A DNA stretch of 45,149 nucleotides from Bacteroidales bacterium. GTDB taxonomy: Bacteria; Bacteroidota; Bacteroidia; Bacteroidales; UBA932. The stretch's first letter is position 1, and the number at the start of each line of letters is the position of its first letter. Position numbers and translations under genes: made by a program. Under the pieces are notes generated by a model. The model had not been told where the DNA came from and did not search any database. It saw only the letters and a program-made list of their open reading frames with translations. The stretch covers positions 1 through 45,149 of the forward strand of contig JAQWAL010000011.1 of the NCBI GenBank assembly GCA_028707695.1, in the 5' to 3' direction. Of this stretch, positions 8,934 through 16,835 are shown in pieces.

Positions 8934-8970
8934 GTTATGTTCTGTAATGAGTTTCTAAACAATTACACTG

Positions 8971-9000
8971 CAAATGTATCAAAATATTTGTATTTGCAAG
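8971..9000 (-). promoter_or_regulatory. Promoter of the ilv operon
   Basis: On the minus strand CTTG (9000-8997) is followed after 18 bases by TACATTTG (8978-8971), a good match to the Bacteroidetes pattern TTTG/TTG - TAnnTTTG. Transcription would start near 8965, about 30 bases before the leader-peptide ATG. The rest of the gene-free stretch 8667-9154 is the leader just described and the divergent pdh promoter. Confidence 0.5.
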
Positions 9001-9092
9001 TGTTTTGACAAATAATAATTTTTAAGTGAATTGAAATGTGTAATAATAAGCATCTATATTTTCCATGTGAAATAATTGACCATGTCAACAAA

Positions 9093-9124
9093 TTGCAAAC
9101 TCAAGCGTTATACTGGTATATTTT
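9093..9124 (+). promoter_or_regulatory. Possible promoter of the pdh operon
   Basis: TTG at 9093-9095 and TATATTTT at 9117-9124, 21 bases apart, resemble a Bacteroidetes promoter and would give a leader of about 25 bases before pdhA. The match at the -7 box is imperfect (final T instead of G). Confidence 0.35.
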
Positions 9125-9154
9125 AGGTTTATTAATAAATAATAATGTGCTGAT

Positions 9155-10246
9155 ATGTTTAACGAATATAATCCATTGGAAAAAAAGATGTTCCAAGTTA
9201 TTGACAATAACGGTAAAGTCCTCGATAAAAAGTGGATGCCCAAAATTGACAATGAAAAGCTTGTGACTATTTACAAGGATATGCTGTTTGCCAGAACAGC
9301 AGACTTACAAATAGTCTCATACCAAAGGCAGGGAAGGATTTTCACTTACCCTCCCAACTATGGGCAAGAAGCTATTGCTGCAGCTGCCGGAGTTCATATT
9401 AAAGACAATGATTGGCTGGTTCCGGCATTCAGAGAGATGGGAACAATGCTTGCAAAAGGGGTATCATTAAAGGAGTTGTTCTTATATTTCATGGGATACG
9501 AAGATGGCTCTGCATTTAAAAAAGCTAAGAACACACTCCCAATAAGCGTTCCAATTGCCTCCCAACTTTTGCATGCGGCTGGTATTGGGTATGCGATAAA
9601 ATACAACAAAGAAGATAAGGTTGTTTTTGGCTTTGTTGGCGATGGAGGAACCTCAGAGGGTGATTTTCACGAAGCTGTAAACTTTGCCGGTGTATGGAAA
9701 GTACCTGTTATTTTCATAATTCAAAATAACCAATATGGGATTTCTACACCTACAAAAATGCAAACAGCGTCTGAGTCTTTAGCTATAAAGGCAGTAGCTT
9801 ACGGAGTAAAAGGAATCCAGGTAGATGGCAATGACTTTTTTGCAATGTACAAAGCAATTGAGGAGTCTGTGGATGCTTGTCGCAAAGGTGAAGGACCAAT
9901 CCTTATAGAGGCCGTGACATACCGTAAAGGAGCACATACCACTTCTGATGACCCTACAAAATACAGGACAAAGGAAGAGGAGCAGGAATGGGAAGCAAAA
10001 GACCCTATGAAAAGGCTCAAATCTTACCTTATATCAAAAAAACTTTGGAGTGAAAAAGAAGAAGATAGTATACTGCCTCAATTTAAAGAAGAGATTGACA
10101 GGCAGTTTATAGAGGCAGAGAATTATGGTCCATATCCGGCAGAAGATATCTTCAAATATATGTATTCCGAAATGCCAGATGATTTGAAAGATCAAATCTC
10201 TGAACATGAAAGGTTTCTACAGTGGAAAAGTACCAAGGTTAAATAA
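9155..10246 (+). CDS. pdhA: Pyruvate dehydrogenase E1 component, alpha subunit
   Basis: This is the ThDP-binding half of a heterotetrameric 2-oxoacid dehydrogenase E1 that decarboxylates the oxoacid and passes the acyl group to E2. The ThDP/Mg motif runs from G162 (GDGGTSEGDFHEAVNFAG) to N192 (IIQNNQYGIST), and the 363-residue length is normal. It leads a five-gene plus-strand cluster with E1 beta, E2, E3 and a lipoate ligase. Pyruvate is the most likely substrate. A branched-chain 2-oxoacid dehydrogenase has the same alpha/beta architecture and cannot be excluded by eye, especially next to the ilv operon. Confidence 0.9.
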   Translation: MFNEYNPLEKKMFQVIDNNGKVLDKKWMPKIDNEKLVTIYKDMLFARTADLQIVSYQRQGRIFTYPPNYGQEAIAAAAGVHIKDNDWLVPAFREMGTMLAKGVSLKELFLYFMGYEDGSAFKKAKNTLPISVPIASQLLHAAGIGYAIKYNKEDKVVFGFVGDGGTSEGDFHEAVNFAGVWKVPVIFIIQNNQYGISTPTKMQTASESLAIKAVAYGVKGIQVDGNDFFAMYKAIEESVDACRKGEGPILIEAVTYRKGAHTTSDDPTKYRTKEEEQEWEAKDPMKRLKSYLISKKLWSEKEEDSILPQFKEEIDRQFIEAENYGPYPAEDIFKYMYSEMPDDLKDQISEHERFLQWKSTKVK

Positions 10247-10269
10247 CAATTAGCAAAAGGGTAATAAAG

Positions 10270-11247
10270 ATGAAAATAATGAACATGGTCAATGCTATCA
10301 ATGATGCATTGGATATAAAGTTGGCAGAAGATAAAAGTGTAATAGTATATGGAGAAGACGTTGGCGTAGAGGGTGGTGTTTTTCGGGTGACCGAAGGTCT
10401 TCAAAAAAAATACGGTGCAGAAAGGGTATTTGACAGCCCCCTGGCAGAGTCCGGAATTGTGGGAACAGCAGTAGGTATGGCTGTGGCAGGTTTGAAACCG
10501 GTGGTTGAGATGCAGTTTTGCGGGTTTATATATCCCGCATTCAATCAAATAATAAGCCATGCAACAAGAATGAGGAATCGTTCCAGGGGATTGCTTGAAA
10601 CACCAATTGTCATAAGGCTTCCTTATGGAGGAGGTATAAATGCTCTGGAGCACCATAGTGAAAGTATGGAAGCTATTTTTGGTCACATTCCTGGGTTGAA
10701 AGTTGTGGTTCCATCCACTCCTCATGATGCCAAAGGGATGCTTATTGCTGCTATTGAAAGCAAAGATACTATTCTTTTCATGGAGCCAAAGAGGATTTAC
10801 AGGGCAATCAAACAAGAAGTTGCAGATGGCAAGTATACAATTCCCCTTGGAAAGGCAAACGTTTTGACACAAGGCAAGGATGTTACAGTTGTTGCTTACG
10901 GTGCTATGGTCAGGGAAGTCCAAAAGGCAATGGTAATGGCAAAAGAGGCTGGAATAAGTGTAGAGTTGATTGATTTGCGTTCTGTTTATCCAATTGACAG
11001 GGAAACGATAGCAAAATCAGTCAAAAAGACTGGCAGGATAATTACCGTCACAGAAGGACCAAGGACATATGGTGTGGGATCGGAAATAAGCCAAATTGCA
11101 CTTGAAGAGGCCTTTTTACATCTGGAAGCTCCTCCTGCCAGGGTCTCTGGCTACGATGTGATTGTTCCGCTGCCAAAAGGGGAACACCATTACATGCAAG
11201 ATGCCTATAAGATTTTTTATGAAATTGAAAAAACTGTAAAATATTGA
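10270..11247 (+). CDS. pdhB: Pyruvate dehydrogenase E1 component, beta subunit
   Basis: The 325-residue subunit contains the transketolase pyrimidine-binding fold (GEDVGVEGGVFRVTEGL near residue 29) and the C-terminal transketolase domain (LIDLRSVYPIDRETIAKSVKKTG). HHSESMEAIFGHIPGLKVV is the conserved histidine-containing segment. It pairs with PdhA to form the alpha2beta2 E1. The gene begins 23 bases after pdhA, preceded by AAAAGGG; a second in-frame ATG three codons later is possible. Confidence 0.92.
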   Translation: MKIMNMVNAINDALDIKLAEDKSVIVYGEDVGVEGGVFRVTEGLQKKYGAERVFDSPLAESGIVGTAVGMAVAGLKPVVEMQFCGFIYPAFNQIISHATRMRNRSRGLLETPIVIRLPYGGGINALEHHSESMEAIFGHIPGLKVVVPSTPHDAKGMLIAAIESKDTILFMEPKRIYRAIKQEVADGKYTIPLGKANVLTQGKDVTVVAYGAMVREVQKAMVMAKEAGISVELIDLRSVYPIDRETIAKSVKKTGRIITVTEGPRTYGVGSEISQIALEEAFLHLEAPPARVSGYDVIVPLPKGEHHYMQDAYKIFYEIEKTVKY

Positions 11248-11251
11248 TAAT

Positions 11252-12520
11252 ATGAGATATGTTTTTAAATTCCCAGATATTGGTGAAGGCCTTGAAGAGG
11301 GGACAATAGTAGAATGGCATGTCGAAAAAGGACAGACTGTAAAAATGGGAGACTCTTTGGTGACCATGGAGACTGATAAAGTTGTAACAGCTATTCCATC
11401 TCCCAGGGATGGTGTGATTGCTGCAAAATTTGGTAAAGTTGGAGAGACTATCCATGTGGGAGCTGCTTTGGTGGAGATTGAGATTGAAGGTGTTTCAATT
11501 GAAGAAGATGCCAAAAAAGAAGCAGTAGAAGAAGAGGGCGCCGGCGTGGTTGGTACTTTGGAGGTTGCTGGAAATAGCATGGTCTTATCTGCAAGCAAAG
11601 AAGGGCTTCCTTCGGATGACTCATCTAAAACTTCAAAATCTGGCAAAGCATTGGCAACACCAGTAGCCAGGGCAATTGCTAAGGATTTGGGTATAGATAT
11701 CAATGTCATTACAGGTACTGGTCCTGGAAACAGGGTAACCAAAGAGGATGTTATAAACTTTGGTAAGGAAAAACCATCTAAAAAAGTTAGTTCCTCTCCT
11801 ACCCCTGGCAATCCTTCGGAAAAGAGTGTGGAAATTGAGCCTTTGTCCCAGATAAGGAAGACGATTGCAAAAAACATGATACAGAGCAAACATAATGCTG
11901 CTCATATGACTGTTTTTGAAGAGGTTGAAATTTCCACTCTAGATCAAATACGAAAAAAATATAAAGAAATATTTGCTAAAGAAGATGTCAAATTAACTTA
12001 CCTGGCATTCATTATCAAGGCCGTAGCATTATCCCTTAAGAAATATAGGGCATTGAATGCAGAGATGGACTGGGATGGTGGTAATATGATTTACAAAAAA
12101 TATTACAATATTGGTATAGCCATTGATACCGAAAAAGGACTTGTCGTGCCTGTTATAAAAAATGCAGACAAGCTTTCCATAAAGGAGATAGCAGTTGCCA
12201 TTGACAATATTTCTGCAAAAGCTAGGGATGGTAAGCTCACAATGGATGATATGAAAGATGGAACATTTTCCATTACCAGTTATGGTAGTATTGGTGGTTT
12301 ATTTGCGGTACCTGTAATAAACTATCCTCAGGCCGGAATACTTGGAGTTGGAAGGATTTCAAAAAAACCGGTGGTAAAAGGCGATGATATTGTAGCAGGT
12401 TTGGTATTGCCTCTCTCTTTGAGTGTAGACCACAGGATTGCAGATGGAGGGGAGACCGCCAGGTTTATGAATAGCATCATGGATTATCTGGCAGATCCGG
12501 TTTCTTTGATTATGGATTAA
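11252..12520 (+). CDS. pdhC: Dihydrolipoamide acyltransferase (E2) of the PDH complex
   Basis: E2 is the core of the complex and transfers the acetyl group from lipoyl-lysine to CoA. Domains in order are one lipoyl domain (1-80, lipoylated lysine K43 in METDKVV), an acidic/Ala-rich linker, a peripheral subunit-binding domain (about 133-170, ALATPVARAIAKDLGID), a second linker, and the catalytic domain (about 190-422). The active-site motif SVDHRIADGG carries H394 and D398. It starts only 4 bases after pdhB. At 422 residues with a single lipoyl domain it is ordinary in size. Confidence 0.93.
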   Translation: MRYVFKFPDIGEGLEEGTIVEWHVEKGQTVKMGDSLVTMETDKVVTAIPSPRDGVIAAKFGKVGETIHVGAALVEIEIEGVSIEEDAKKEAVEEEGAGVVGTLEVAGNSMVLSASKEGLPSDDSSKTSKSGKALATPVARAIAKDLGIDINVITGTGPGNRVTKEDVINFGKEKPSKKVSSSPTPGNPSEKSVEIEPLSQIRKTIAKNMIQSKHNAAHMTVFEEVEISTLDQIRKKYKEIFAKEDVKLTYLAFIIKAVALSLKKYRALNAEMDWDGGNMIYKKYYNIGIAIDTEKGLVVPVIKNADKLSIKEIAVAIDNISAKARDGKLTMDDMKDGTFSITSYGSIGGLFAVPVINYPQAGILGVGRISKKPVVKGDDIVAGLVLPLSLSVDHRIADGGETARFMNSIMDYLADPVSLIMD

Positions 12521-12539
12521 AAAAGTGGAGGAAAACAAT

Positions 12540-13892
12540 ATGTACGATTTAGTAATAATTGGATCAGGTCCTGCAGGCTACGTTGCAGCTATAAGGGCTG
12601 GACAGACAGGACTGAAAACAGCAATAATTGAAAAAGATGTTATTGGTGGTATGTGTCTTAATTGGGGGTGTATACCCTCCAAAGCTATGATGGAGAGTGT
12701 TAAACTATACCAAAGGATCATCAAAGACGCATCCAGGTTTGGTGTTGATGGGATAGATAAAAAAGAACTTTCCTTTAACTGGAACAAGGCTATCAAAAGG
12801 TCTGAGGGAATAATCAAGAAACTTACAGGTGGTGTAGAGTTTCTGTTAAAGAAAAATGGTGTCGAAATCATAAAAGGGAACGCAAAAATTGTATCTGCAA
12901 ATAGTGTTTTGGCAGATAACAGGCTTCTTGAAACAAAAAACATAATTATAGCTACCGGATCGTCGTCTACAACTATAGAAAGCAAACACGATGGTTTGGT
13001 AGTTGATCCCACACAACTTTTCATTGAAAGGGAGTTGCCACAGAACATAGTTGTAATAGGAAAGAACCCTGTGGCCGTAGAGTTGGCACAATCCTTTAAT
13101 ATGATGGGTAAGAGTGTCACTTTGGTTTCTGATGGCGACCATATAATGCCCCTTGCCGACCCCTATATCAGGAATTTCATGTTGAACAAAATCAAGAAAG
13201 AGAGGATCAAGATGTTCAACAATATAGAAATCAATACGACAGATGGTATTTGGGAAGATGGAAATTTGCTGGTCGATGGTCAGTCTCTCCCTTGTGATTT
13301 GATTGTAAATGCAAAAGATCGCAAGGGAAATATTCTGGAGAGCGATGTTCAGCTAGAAACTGAAAACGGGTTTATAGTAACAAATGAGAGATTCGAAACA
13401 TCTGTAAAAGGCATATTTGCCGTAGGAGATGTTAATGGCAAAAGCATGTACGCCCATGTAGGCTCTGCCCAGGGATTAAATGTGGTTAATTTTCTAAGTG
13501 GAATTGAACAGGAACTGGATATGAGCAAACTTCCTATGAATATGTACACGGTTCCTGAAGCAGCCCAGATAGGTATGACCGAAGATCATGTAAAAGAGGC
13601 TGGATATGACTATAAAGTAAGTGAATTTCCTCTGTCTGCAAATGGTAAAGCGCAAACAGAGGGAAATGCAGAAGGTTTTATCAGGATATTGTCGGAGACC
13701 AAATATGGAGAGGTTCTTGGTGTGCAAATAGTTGCCCCTAATGCAACTGATATGATCAACGAAGCTTCTGCTTACATGCAGTTGGAGTCAACAGTTTATG
13801 ATATTGCACAAACCATACATACTCACCCTACTGTTTCAGAAGTTTTCATGGAAGCCGGGTTTGAAGCTGTAGACAAAGCCATTCATAAATAA
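12540..13892 (+). CDS. lpdA: Dihydrolipoamide dehydrogenase (E3) with degenerate NAD domain
   Basis: E3 reoxidises dihydrolipoamide with FAD, normally passing electrons to NAD+. The FAD motif GSGPAG (8-13), redox cysteines C39 and C44 in GGMCLNWGCIPSK, the second FAD motif GIFAVGDVNG (291-300) and the C-terminal HTHPTVSE with H429 and E434 are intact. The NAD motif is not: the usual GGGxIGxE is GKNPVAVE (174-181), the acidic residue ending the next strand is S197, and the VGRxPN segment reads VNAKDRKGN. I start at ATG 12540 because GGAGG at 12527-12531 lies 8 bases upstream; the GTG at 12525 would overlap that site. Confidence 0.88.
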   Translation: MYDLVIIGSGPAGYVAAIRAGQTGLKTAIIEKDVIGGMCLNWGCIPSKAMMESVKLYQRIIKDASRFGVDGIDKKELSFNWNKAIKRSEGIIKKLTGGVEFLLKKNGVEIIKGNAKIVSANSVLADNRLLETKNIIIATGSSSTTIESKHDGLVVDPTQLFIERELPQNIVVIGKNPVAVELAQSFNMMGKSVTLVSDGDHIMPLADPYIRNFMLNKIKKERIKMFNNIEINTTDGIWEDGNLLVDGQSLPCDLIVNAKDRKGNILESDVQLETENGFIVTNERFETSVKGIFAVGDVNGKSMYAHVGSAQGLNVVNFLSGIEQELDMSKLPMNMYTVPEAAQIGMTEDHVKEAGYDYKVSEFPLSANGKAQTEGNAEGFIRILSETKYGEVLGVQIVAPNATDMINEASAYMQLESTVYDIAQTIHTHPTVSEVFMEAGFEAVDKAIHK

Positions 13893-13893
13893 T

Positions 13894-14517
13894 ATGGATC
13901 ATATTTCTGTTCCTGCAAGATACGATTTGCCTGACTACTCATTTTTTGATTCTTCCACAAATTCCAGGTATTTTCTTTGGCAGCCAGATAACGTTTATAT
14001 TGTTCTGGGCAGGGCAAACAGTATTGAAAAGTCTGTCTTATTAGACAAAGCAGTTGCAGATAATGTAAAAATATACCAACGACCATCTGGAGGAGAGAGC
14101 GTTGTGCTCTCTCCCAAAATGGTTGTGTTCTCTGCTCTGTTCAAAAGAAATCAAAGTGAAAAGCCAGGCGCTTTTTTCTCAAATATCAATCAAAATCTAA
14201 TTGAACACCTTTCTGAATTGGGAATAGAAAACTTAAATTCAAAAGGAATATCCGATCTTTCCATTGGAGACAAAAAAATAATGGGTTCTTCTATGTACCT
14301 TAAGGGCAATGACCTGTTTTACCATGCAGTATTAAATGTTTCAGAAGAGGTTTCTTTAATATCCAAATACTTGAAACACCCTAAAAAAGAGCCTGATTAC
14401 AGAAAAGGCAGGCCCCATTATGAATTTGTAACATCATTGCATGCAGAGGGTTATTATATTGATGTTGATGTCATTATGGACTCAGTAAGGAAAGCTTTGG
14501 AATCACTTCAAAAATAA
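13894..14517 (+). CDS. Short lipoate-protein ligase-like protein
   Basis: This belongs to the biotin/lipoate A/B ligase fold that attaches lipoate or octanoate to lysine. Visible motifs are YQRPSGGESVV (61-71), the counterpart of the usual RRxSGGGxVxH loop, and GDKKIMGSSMYLKG with K128 as the likely catalytic lysine. At 207 residues it lacks the C-terminal accessory domain of full-length LplA and has Glu in place of the third loop glycine. It begins two bases after the lpdA stop, so it is most likely the enzyme that lipoylates the E2 of this operon. LipM-like octanoyl transfer is an alternative. Confidence 0.75.
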   Translation: MDHISVPARYDLPDYSFFDSSTNSRYFLWQPDNVYIVLGRANSIEKSVLLDKAVADNVKIYQRPSGGESVVLSPKMVVFSALFKRNQSEKPGAFFSNINQNLIEHLSELGIENLNSKGISDLSIGDKKIMGSSMYLKGNDLFYHAVLNVSEEVSLISKYLKHPKKEPDYRKGRPHYEFVTSLHAEGYYIDVDVIMDSVRKALESLQK

Positions 14518-14542
14518 TTGCAAATTAATCAATTAATTGTAT

Positions 14543-14550
14543 TAGCTTTG
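14543..14550 (+). promoter_or_regulatory. Possible -7 box for the DEAD-box helicase gene
   Basis: TAGCTTTG matches TAnnTTTG and would place the transcript start near 14557, leaving about 75 untranslated bases before the ATG at 14633. A TTG at 14518-14520 lies 22 bases upstream of the box, at the long end of the allowed spacing. Confidence 0.35.
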
Positions 14551-14632
14551 CAGCTGCTTTCTACAAAGTCGTTGTCGTGTCGCAATGTTTTGTGAAACTT
14601 TTAAACAACGCAAATTATCGTAAACAAATTTC

Positions 14633-15958
14633 ATGACATTTAAAGAATTAAACATTATCGAACCTGTATTGGAGGCTTTGATAAAAGAGGGTTATGACAC
14701 CCCGACGCCAATACAGGAACAGGCAATTCCATTTTTACTAAACGGAAGAGATGTACTGGGTTGTGCTCAAACAGGTACAGGCAAAACAGCTGCTTTCTCT
14801 ATTCCAATAATACAAAAACTAGTCAGCGACAAGCTGAATAGCAATTCAAAAAAAGACAAAACAAAGATAAAAGCTTTGATATTGACTCCTACCAGGGAGT
14901 TAGCTTCCCAAATTGGAGATAGTTTTTCCAAATATGGTGCTTTCACATCGTTGAAACATACTGTAGTATTTGGTGGTGTTAGTCAAAAAGCACAAACAAA
15001 TGCATTAAAAAAAGGTGTAGATATTTTAGTTGCAACTCCAGGTAGGTTATTGGATTTGGCAGGGCAAGGTTATATCAATTTTTCCAATATTGACTTTTTT
15101 GTTCTTGATGAAGCCGACAGGATGTTGGATATGGGTTTCATAAACGATATTGAAAAGATAATCAAGAAAATACCGGCACAACGTCAAACATTGCTCTTTT
15201 CTGCGACCATGCCAACTCAAATAACTTCATTGGCAGAATCCCTTTTGGATAATCCTGTCAGGGTGGAAGTTACTCCAGTCTCCTCTACAGTAGATACAAT
15301 AGACCAATATTTGTATTTTGCAAAAAAAGCTGACAAAGGCAGTTTGCTCATGGATATTCTTAACGATAAGTTTGTAGAGAGTGCTTTGATTTTTTCAAGG
15401 ACAAAGCATGGTGCCGATAAGCTATCCAAGAATCTCTCCAATGCCGGAATCAATGCAGATTCAATCCATGGGAACAAATCCCAAAGTGCCAGGGAAAAAA
15501 GCCTGTCAAATTTCAAGAAAAAGAAAACCAGGGTTCTTGTTGCTACTGATATCGCAGCCAGAGGAATCGACATTAGTCAAATCTCACACGTAATCAATTA
15601 TGATTTACCGGAAGATCCTGAAACATACGTACATCGTATTGGAAGGACTGGAAGGGCCGGATATGACGGTACTGCCCTATCATTTTGCGATGTGTCGGAA
15701 ATAGGACTTCTCAAAAGCATTCAAAAACTGATTGGACGTGAAATACCAGTAATCTCGGAGCATGAATACAATTGTGAAGAGTGTGCTGTGAAAATGACAA
15801 GACTAAGGAAAAGTATTGCATCACCCAAATCTGCAAAAAGGGATGTTGAAAATGGTGGTAATTCAGATCAGGGCAAAAAATACTCCGGAAGCAAAGGTCG
15901 CAAAGGTAAAAAGGCTCGTGGACAATTCTGGCAGAAAGGTAAACGTAAAAGCGCATAA
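14633..15958 (+). CDS. rhlE: DEAD-box ATP-dependent RNA helicase, RhlE-like
   Basis: The 441-residue protein has all family motifs: the Q motif near residues 22-30, motif I AQTGTGKT (45-52), PTRELA, TPGR, DEAD in VLDEADRMLDMGF, SAT, then the second RecA domain with ARGIDI and HRIGRTGR. A basic tail rich in Lys/Gly after about residue 380 probably contacts RNA. Such enzymes unwind RNA in ribosome assembly and at low temperature. The long apparent leader fits cold-responsive control but is only suggestive. A terminator follows the gene. Confidence 0.93.
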   Translation: MTFKELNIIEPVLEALIKEGYDTPTPIQEQAIPFLLNGRDVLGCAQTGTGKTAAFSIPIIQKLVSDKLNSNSKKDKTKIKALILTPTRELASQIGDSFSKYGAFTSLKHTVVFGGVSQKAQTNALKKGVDILVATPGRLLDLAGQGYINFSNIDFFVLDEADRMLDMGFINDIEKIIKKIPAQRQTLLFSATMPTQITSLAESLLDNPVRVEVTPVSSTVDTIDQYLYFAKKADKGSLLMDILNDKFVESALIFSRTKHGADKLSKNLSNAGINADSIHGNKSQSAREKSLSNFKKKKTRVLVATDIAARGIDISQISHVINYDLPEDPETYVHRIGRTGRAGYDGTALSFCDVSEIGLLKSIQKLIGREIPVISEHEYNCEECAVKMTRLRKSIASPKSAKRDVENGGNSDQGKKYSGSKGRKGKKARGQFWQKGKRKSA

Positions 15959-15983
15959 AACAGCTCTTTAATTATCTTATATT

Positions 15984-16020
15984 GGGAAGCAGAAAGAAAT
16001 TTTTGCTTCCCTCTTTTTTT
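15984..16020 (+). terminator. Intrinsic terminator after the helicase gene
   Basis: Arms GGGAAGCA (15984-15991) and TGCTTCCC (16004-16011) form a perfect 8-pair stem with a 12-base loop, followed by TCTTTTTTT to 16020. It lies 25 bases after the helicase stop. Confidence 0.85.
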
Positions 16021-16029
16021 GTACTTTTG
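16002..16029 (+). promoter_or_regulatory. Possible promoter of the dehydrogenase/glycosyltransferase pair
   Basis: TTTG at 16002-16005 and TACTTTTG at 16022-16029 match the Bacteroidetes promoter pattern with a 16-base spacer. The -33 element lies within the 3-prime arm of the preceding terminator. The start codon at 16058 is about 20-25 bases beyond the expected transcript start. Confidence 0.4.
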
Positions 16030-16057
16030 TAACTGTTATTTTTAAAGTTAGAAGTAT

Positions 16058-16834
16058 ATGGATAATTATGTACTTATTACGGGTGCTTCCGGTGGGATCG
16101 GACTTGAATTTGCAAAAATATTTGCATCGAAAGGGTACAATCTTTTGCTGGCAGCAAGATCATTGCAACAATTGCAAGCTGTTTCTGATTTGATTTGTGA
16201 GCAAAATAAAGTTAAGGCCATTCCAATCCAGATTGATTTATCAAAAGAGGGCTCTGCAATTGGCTTGTACAATAACATTAAATCAATGGGAATACAGGTA
16301 GATATATTGGTAAATAATGCAGGATACGGAGATAATGGTTTGTTTTACGAGACAGAAACATCCAATGACATTGGGATGATACAACTAAATATAACATCAT
16401 TGTTCCTGCTAACAAAGTTGTTTTCAAAAGAGATGTCTGCTAGAAACAAAGGGATGATTCTTAATGTAGCGTCAGTAGCATCCTTCATGCCTGGTCCTTA
16501 CATGGCGCTTTATTATGCAACAAAGGCATTTGTTTTGAATGTTTCAATTGCCGCTGCAAAAGAGCTTAAAGGTACAGGAGTCACTGTTACAACATTATGC
16601 CCGGGACCAACAAAAAGTAATTTTTTTCATAATGCAAATGCATCTGGCAAGCGAGTCTCATCTATGTTTGTTATGCCAGAAGCCAAAGAGGTTGCCGAGT
16701 ATGGGGTTAAGCAGCTATTCAAAAAAAAGGTGTTTGCAGTCCATGGTTTTTCTAATAAATTCATGGTCTTATTAACCAGGGTTTTACCGGTTAAGATTGT
16801 AGTAAATGTAGTTGGAATGATACAAAAAAAATGA
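16058..16834 (+). CDS. Short-chain dehydrogenase/reductase
   Basis: This 258-residue classical SDR has the cofactor motif TGASGGIG (8-15), NNAG at 86-89, and the catalytic set S139, Y152 and K156 (YYATK). R34 in AARS after the second strand suggests NADP(H) preference. The hydrophobic C-terminus (VLLTRVLPVKIVVNVVGMI) resembles DltE/3-oxoacyl-type SDRs that associate with membranes. The substrate cannot be told from sequence. It sits one base before a membrane glycosyltransferase gene, so a role in lipid or envelope metabolism is possible but inferred. Confidence 0.88.
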   Translation: MDNYVLITGASGGIGLEFAKIFASKGYNLLLAARSLQQLQAVSDLICEQNKVKAIPIQIDLSKEGSAIGLYNNIKSMGIQVDILVNNAGYGDNGLFYETETSNDIGMIQLNITSLFLLTKLFSKEMSARNKGMILNVASVASFMPGPYMALYYATKAFVLNVSIAAAKELKGTGVTVTTLCPGPTKSNFFHNANASGKRVSSMFVMPEAKEVAEYGVKQLFKKKVFAVHGFSNKFMVLLTRVLPVKIVVNVVGMIQKK

Positions 16835-16835
16835 C

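Noticed and set aside
8667-8970. T-box or riboswitch in the ilv leader
   Set aside because: No T-box TGGNACC-type sequence or other known aptamer pattern was found; the leader peptide explains the structure better.
10192-10923. A 243-codon open frame on the minus strand inside pdhB
   Set aside because: It lies fully antisense to a strongly supported E1 beta gene, and its translation is low-complexity with many His/Cys/Tyr and no recognisable domain.
11116-11889. A 257-codon minus-strand frame across pdhB and pdhC
   Set aside because: It is the complement of conserved lipoyl and linker coding sequence; its Ser/Thr/Pro-rich content is what antisense reading of that linker gives.
12525-12539. 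GTG start for lpdA five codons upstream
   Set aside because: The GTG overlaps the GGAGG that serves the ATG at 12540, and the protein family starts directly at that Met.
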